DNA of 17,362 nucleotides from Dehalococcoidia bacterium UBA1151. GTDB lineage: Bacteria; Chloroflexota; Dehalococcoidia; Lucifugimonadales; Lucifugimonadaceae. The notes beneath the pieces were generated by a model. The model saw only the letters and a program-made list of their open reading frames with translations, ran no database searches and was not told where the DNA came from. A program made the translations under genes and the position numbers. The DNA is taken from positions 31,698 through 49,059 of the forward strand of contig DBZV01000173.1 of assembly GCA_002311865.1 (NCBI GenBank), read 5' to 3'. Position 1 is the stretch's first letter. Each line of letters opens with the position of its first letter. This document shows, one piece after another, positions 15,043-17,362 of the stretch.

Positions 15043-15867
15043 TCAATTGCCCCATCCATTGAACAAACTCATAACCGTGCCGCCCATTAGCCACTTCCGC
15101 TGCTCTTGCTTCAACGTCGGCGTCACGTGATCAGCTATCTGCCAGCCGCGAGCATACCCGCATTGAGCCACCACGTGTGGAAAGTCAGTAGCGAACATTA
15201 GTCGCTCCACGCCGTATGCGCCGATCAACTCGTGAATGGTTTCCGACATGTCGGTGTACGGCCACTCGGAATCCGACGATACCGGAAACCGCGATACCTT
15301 GACGTACATGTTGGTATGCCGGGCAAGCGCCAGTAGTTTTGCGAGCTCACTGGTCTGACCTGGTTTCACGCTACCGAAGTGGTCGATGATTACTTTCGCG
15401 TCGGGATGCCGAGTGCACAGAGCGTCAACCTGCGCGAAATGAGATGGCTCAATCAGAAAACCCACTACCAGGCCCGTGTCTGCGCAGAACGTCATCAGCC
15501 GATCGCCAACCGGTCCGTCCATCGACTCCCCGTCCGGCCACAGCCCCGGATTGAGCCGAACACCCTGGTAACCGTGCTCATCTTTGAGCGCTTGCAACGC
15601 GGCGGTTGGATCATCAGCCTTCGGGTCAGCCAAAGCCATCCCCACAAACTTGTCCGGGTACCGGGCCAGCACATCATTCACGTATGAGTGATCGAACTCA
15701 TGATGTATTGGCTGCACAATCAGCGCACCATCGACGCCAACCTCAGCCTGTAGCTCCAATAGGAACTCCGCATCACCCTGCGCGATCGAATCTGGTGTTC
15801 CGGGTCGAAACGGGAACTTGACCGGATCATTGGACCAGACGTGTAGGTGTGCATCGATCTGCTTCAT
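15043..15867 (-). CDS. Amidohydrolase-family metal hydrolase (COG3618-like, lactonase candidate)
   Basis: A 274-residue TIM-barrel hydrolase. Motifs are H7-L-H9 (DAHLHVW) at the first strand, IDHFG (H163) and ATDFP (D228), the usual metal and catalytic points of the amidohydrolase-2 group. This group includes 2-pyrone-4,6-dicarboxylate lactonase and L-fucono-/L-rhamnono-lactonases. A lactonase opening a sugar-acid lactone would fit the surrounding dehydratases and dehydrogenases, but decarboxylases of the same fold are also possible. There is no signal peptide, so it is cytosolic. The ATG start has a modest GATAGG site. The gene runs divergently from the isomerase-like genes, and DUF3500 follows in the same orientation. 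Confidence 0.85.
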   Translation of the reverse strand: MKQIDAHLHVWSNDPVKFPFRPGTPDSIAQGDAEFLLELQAEVGVDGALIVQPIHHEFDHSYVNDVLARYPDKFVGMALADPKADDPTAALQALKDEHGYQGVRLNPGLWPDGESMDGPVGDRLMTFCADTGLVVGFLIEPSHFAQVDALCTRHPDAKVIIDHFGSVKPGQTSELAKLLALARHTNMYVKVSRFPVSSDSEWPYTDMSETIHELIGAYGVERLMFATDFPHVVAQCGYARGWQIADHVTPTLKQEQRKWLMGGTVMSLFNGWGN

Positions 15868-15976
15868 GAAACCTATCTCAAAACGAAAGTCAAAACGGGG
15901 ATTGGGCAGCGGCGCCCTATGTTACTCTGCGCTCGATTTCATTCCTCTCCACCAGCACGAGCAGGCGCAACACCCA
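15868..15976. promoter_or_regulatory. Divergent promoter region between amidohydrolase and isomerase genes
   Basis: These 109 bp separate two diverging starts and should hold promoters for both operons. A small inverted repeat GGGC...GCCC (15904-15917) sits near the middle. TTGACT on the minus strand resembles a -35 box but has no suitable -10 at the right spacing before the start. No firm promoter call is made. Confidence 0.35.
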
Positions 15977-16816
15977 ATGATCAAACTCAGCCTCCAGTCA
16001 CTTTGCTACCGGGACACCTTCAAGGCCGGTGAGATCGACCTTGAAGGCATCATCGATAAGGCGTACGAGTACAAGATGGATGGCGTGGACATCCACTGGG
16101 CGCACTTTGCGGCGACTGACGACGACTACCTGGAGCACATCCGGCACCTCTGCCTCGCAAAAGGTCTGCACATCCCATACATCGGCATCTCCAACAATTT
16201 CCTCCAGACTGGCGATGAATACGACGCCCAGATTGAGAACTGCAAGAAGTGGATTGACGTCGCCCAGCGCATGGGCATCCCCATGGTGCGACTTTTCGGT
16301 GGCTGGCTGAACGAAGGCCAAACGGAAGAGGACGCATGGCCGCAGCTCGTAAAGGCGACGAAGACCGTCACTGCATATGGCCGCTCGAAACACGTCGTCT
16401 GCGCACTGCACAACCACAACCACGGCTGCATTCCGGCAACGGGCGAGCAGGTGATTCGCATCCTCGATGAGGTTGACGACGAGTACTACTCACACATCCT
16501 CGACACCGGCCAGTACCGGGGCTCCCCCGGCGCATCGTTCGGCGAGCGCGGACAGGAAGATCCCCAGTACAACTTCTACGGCAGCATCGAGACCAGCGCA
16601 CCCCGTGCAGTCCACGTGCGGGCCAAGATCTACCGCATCGCATCCGGCAAAGAGGCGTGGCTCAACTACGAGCGCATAATGCCCATCTTGAAGAACGTCG
16701 GCTACAACGGCTGGATGTCCCTCGTATTCGAAGGCCAGGACGAGCTCGATGAGCCAGCCGCAGTCCCACTGGCGAACGCGTACCTGCGCGATCTCCTCGC
16801 CCGACACGAGATGTAG
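15977..16816 (+). CDS. Sugar phosphate isomerase/epimerase-like TIM-barrel protein 1
   Basis: A 279-residue protein of the AP-endonuclease-2/xylose-isomerase-like barrel fold, the group annotated as sugar phosphate isomerases/epimerases. Metal-site candidates are H145/H147/H149 in HNHNHG (145-150), D176 in HILDTGQ, H213 in HVRAKIY, and E252 in FEGQDE. The first position, commonly Glu in this fold (as in LENH), appears as His, so a variant metal site is possible. Start ATG 15977 is chosen because the fold begins at MIKLSLQS and the open frame upstream to 15818 covers the divergent gene start. The ribosome site is poor. A paralog follows after 11 bp. It probably isomerises or epimerises a keto-sugar or sugar acid; the substrate is unknown. 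Confidence 0.85.
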   Translation: MIKLSLQSLCYRDTFKAGEIDLEGIIDKAYEYKMDGVDIHWAHFAATDDDYLEHIRHLCLAKGLHIPYIGISNNFLQTGDEYDAQIENCKKWIDVAQRMGIPMVRLFGGWLNEGQTEEDAWPQLVKATKTVTAYGRSKHVVCALHNHNHGCIPATGEQVIRILDEVDDEYYSHILDTGQYRGSPGASFGERGQEDPQYNFYGSIETSAPRAVHVRAKIYRIASGKEAWLNYERIMPILKNVGYNGWMSLVFEGQDELDEPAAVPLANAYLRDLLARHEM

Positions 16817-16827
16817 GTAAACACACA

Positions 16828-17362
16828 ATGAAAATCTACATGCAAACGCTGTCATTCAAAGATAGCGTGCCAAAAGGCGAATACGACCTCTTCGAGTTGA
16901 TTTCAATTGCGAAAGACCTTGGTTACGATGGCGTCGATCTCGAAGACCGACAGTTCGCGTCTACCGAGCCGGAGTACCTGGACCGGCTACGCAAGCACTG
17001 CGATGACCTCGGTCTGCCCATCGGCTACATCGGAGTAATCGGCGGCTTCGGCCAGGGCATGAATCGCGATGACGATGGTCATATGGCTGCCATTCGCAAA
17101 TGGACCGACGTCTGTAGCCATATGGACATTCCATTCATCCGACTTATCGGATGCGCGCCTGACGAGGGCGAGTCGGACGAAGACGCCTGGCCCCGCACGA
17201 GAGATCGCTTCAAGACCGCCGCCGAGCATGCAGGATCGGTTGGCGTGAAGGTCGGCCTGCACAACCACAATCACGGTATGTTCCCCGCCACCGGGCCCCA
17301 GATCCTGCGCATGCTGGACGAGGTCGACTCTCCGCACTTCACACACATCCTGGACACCGGCC
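16828..17362 (+). CDS. Sugar phosphate isomerase/epimerase-like TIM-barrel protein 2, 3'-truncated by window edge
   Basis: An open frame starts at ATG 16828 and runs without a stop to the right edge (178 complete codons). It begins MKIYMQTLSFKDSVPKGEYDL. It is a tandem paralog of the protein at 15977: HNHNHG is at residues 145-150 in both, LDEVD follows, and ILDTG is at 174-178 in both, so the two are colinear. It also shares SDEDAWP with the first copy's TEEDAWP. The gap between genes is 11 bp and AGG overlaps the previous stop as a possible ribosome site, so they are cotranscribed. The two differ in the variable loops (FGQGMNRDDDG here), which suggests different substrates or a heteromeric pair. 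The C-terminal third lies outside the window. Confidence 0.83.
   Translation, partial: MKIYMQTLSFKDSVPKGEYDLFELISIAKDLGYDGVDLEDRQFASTEPEYLDRLRKHCDDLGLPIGYIGVIGGFGQGMNRDDDGHMAAIRKWTDVCSHMDIPFIRLIGCAPDEGESDEDAWPRTRDRFKTAAEHAGSVGVKVGLHNHNHGMFPATGPQILRMLDEVDSPHFTHILDTG

Overview
The window looks like a moderately GC-rich bacterial chromosome segment with compact genes, clear Shine-Dalgarno sites, and frequent GTG and TTG starts. It holds three different enolase-superfamily (mandelate racemase-like) enzymes, two SDR dehydrogenases, several secondary transporters, a flavoprotein, TIM-barrel hydrolase/isomerase genes and a DUF3500 protein. This mixture recalls the marine SAR202 clade of Chloroflexota, known for expanded enolase-superfamily, flavoprotein and dehydrogenase families. 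That assignment is an inference from gene content; no phylogenetic marker was tested.

Layout. (1) 1-2900: the 3' part of a cofactor-independent phosphoglycerate mutase (gpmI), cut by the left edge; a broken histidine kinase (a frame change at an A6 run and an in-frame TAG just upstream); and an intact NarL/LuxR-type response regulator. (2) 2928-5027, minus strand: enolase-superfamily enzyme 1, then an SDR dehydrogenase downstream. (3) 5165-10288, plus strand: MFS transporter, SDR, enolase-superfamily enzyme 2, second MFS transporter, and a 120-residue membrane protein. The two ends of this run are tightly arranged, and it may be one or two operons. (4) 10285-13789: an FAD/NAD(P) oxidoreductase on the minus strand, back-to-back with enolase-superfamily enzyme 3 and an EamA/DMT transporter on the plus strand. 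(5) 13790-13997: an intergenic region filled by a 112-bp interrupted palindrome that looks like a mobile or REP-type repeat. (6) 13998-15867, minus strand: a COG3618-like amidohydrolase followed by a DUF3500 protein. (7) 15977-17362, plus strand: two tandem paralogous xylose-isomerase-like TIM-barrel proteins, the second cut by the right edge.

Together regions 2-7 read as a catabolic gene cluster for sugar acids or related polyhydroxy carboxylates. The transporters would bring in the substrates. The SDRs would oxidise hydroxyls, the amidohydrolase may open a lactone, the enolase-superfamily enzymes would dehydrate or epimerise acids, and the isomerase-like proteins would rearrange sugars. The same enzyme classes make up the known non-phosphorylative L-fucose and L-rhamnose routes, but substrates cannot be assigned from sequence. 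Apart from the response regulator at the left, no transcription regulator is seen. No RNA gene, CRISPR array or transposase gene was found.
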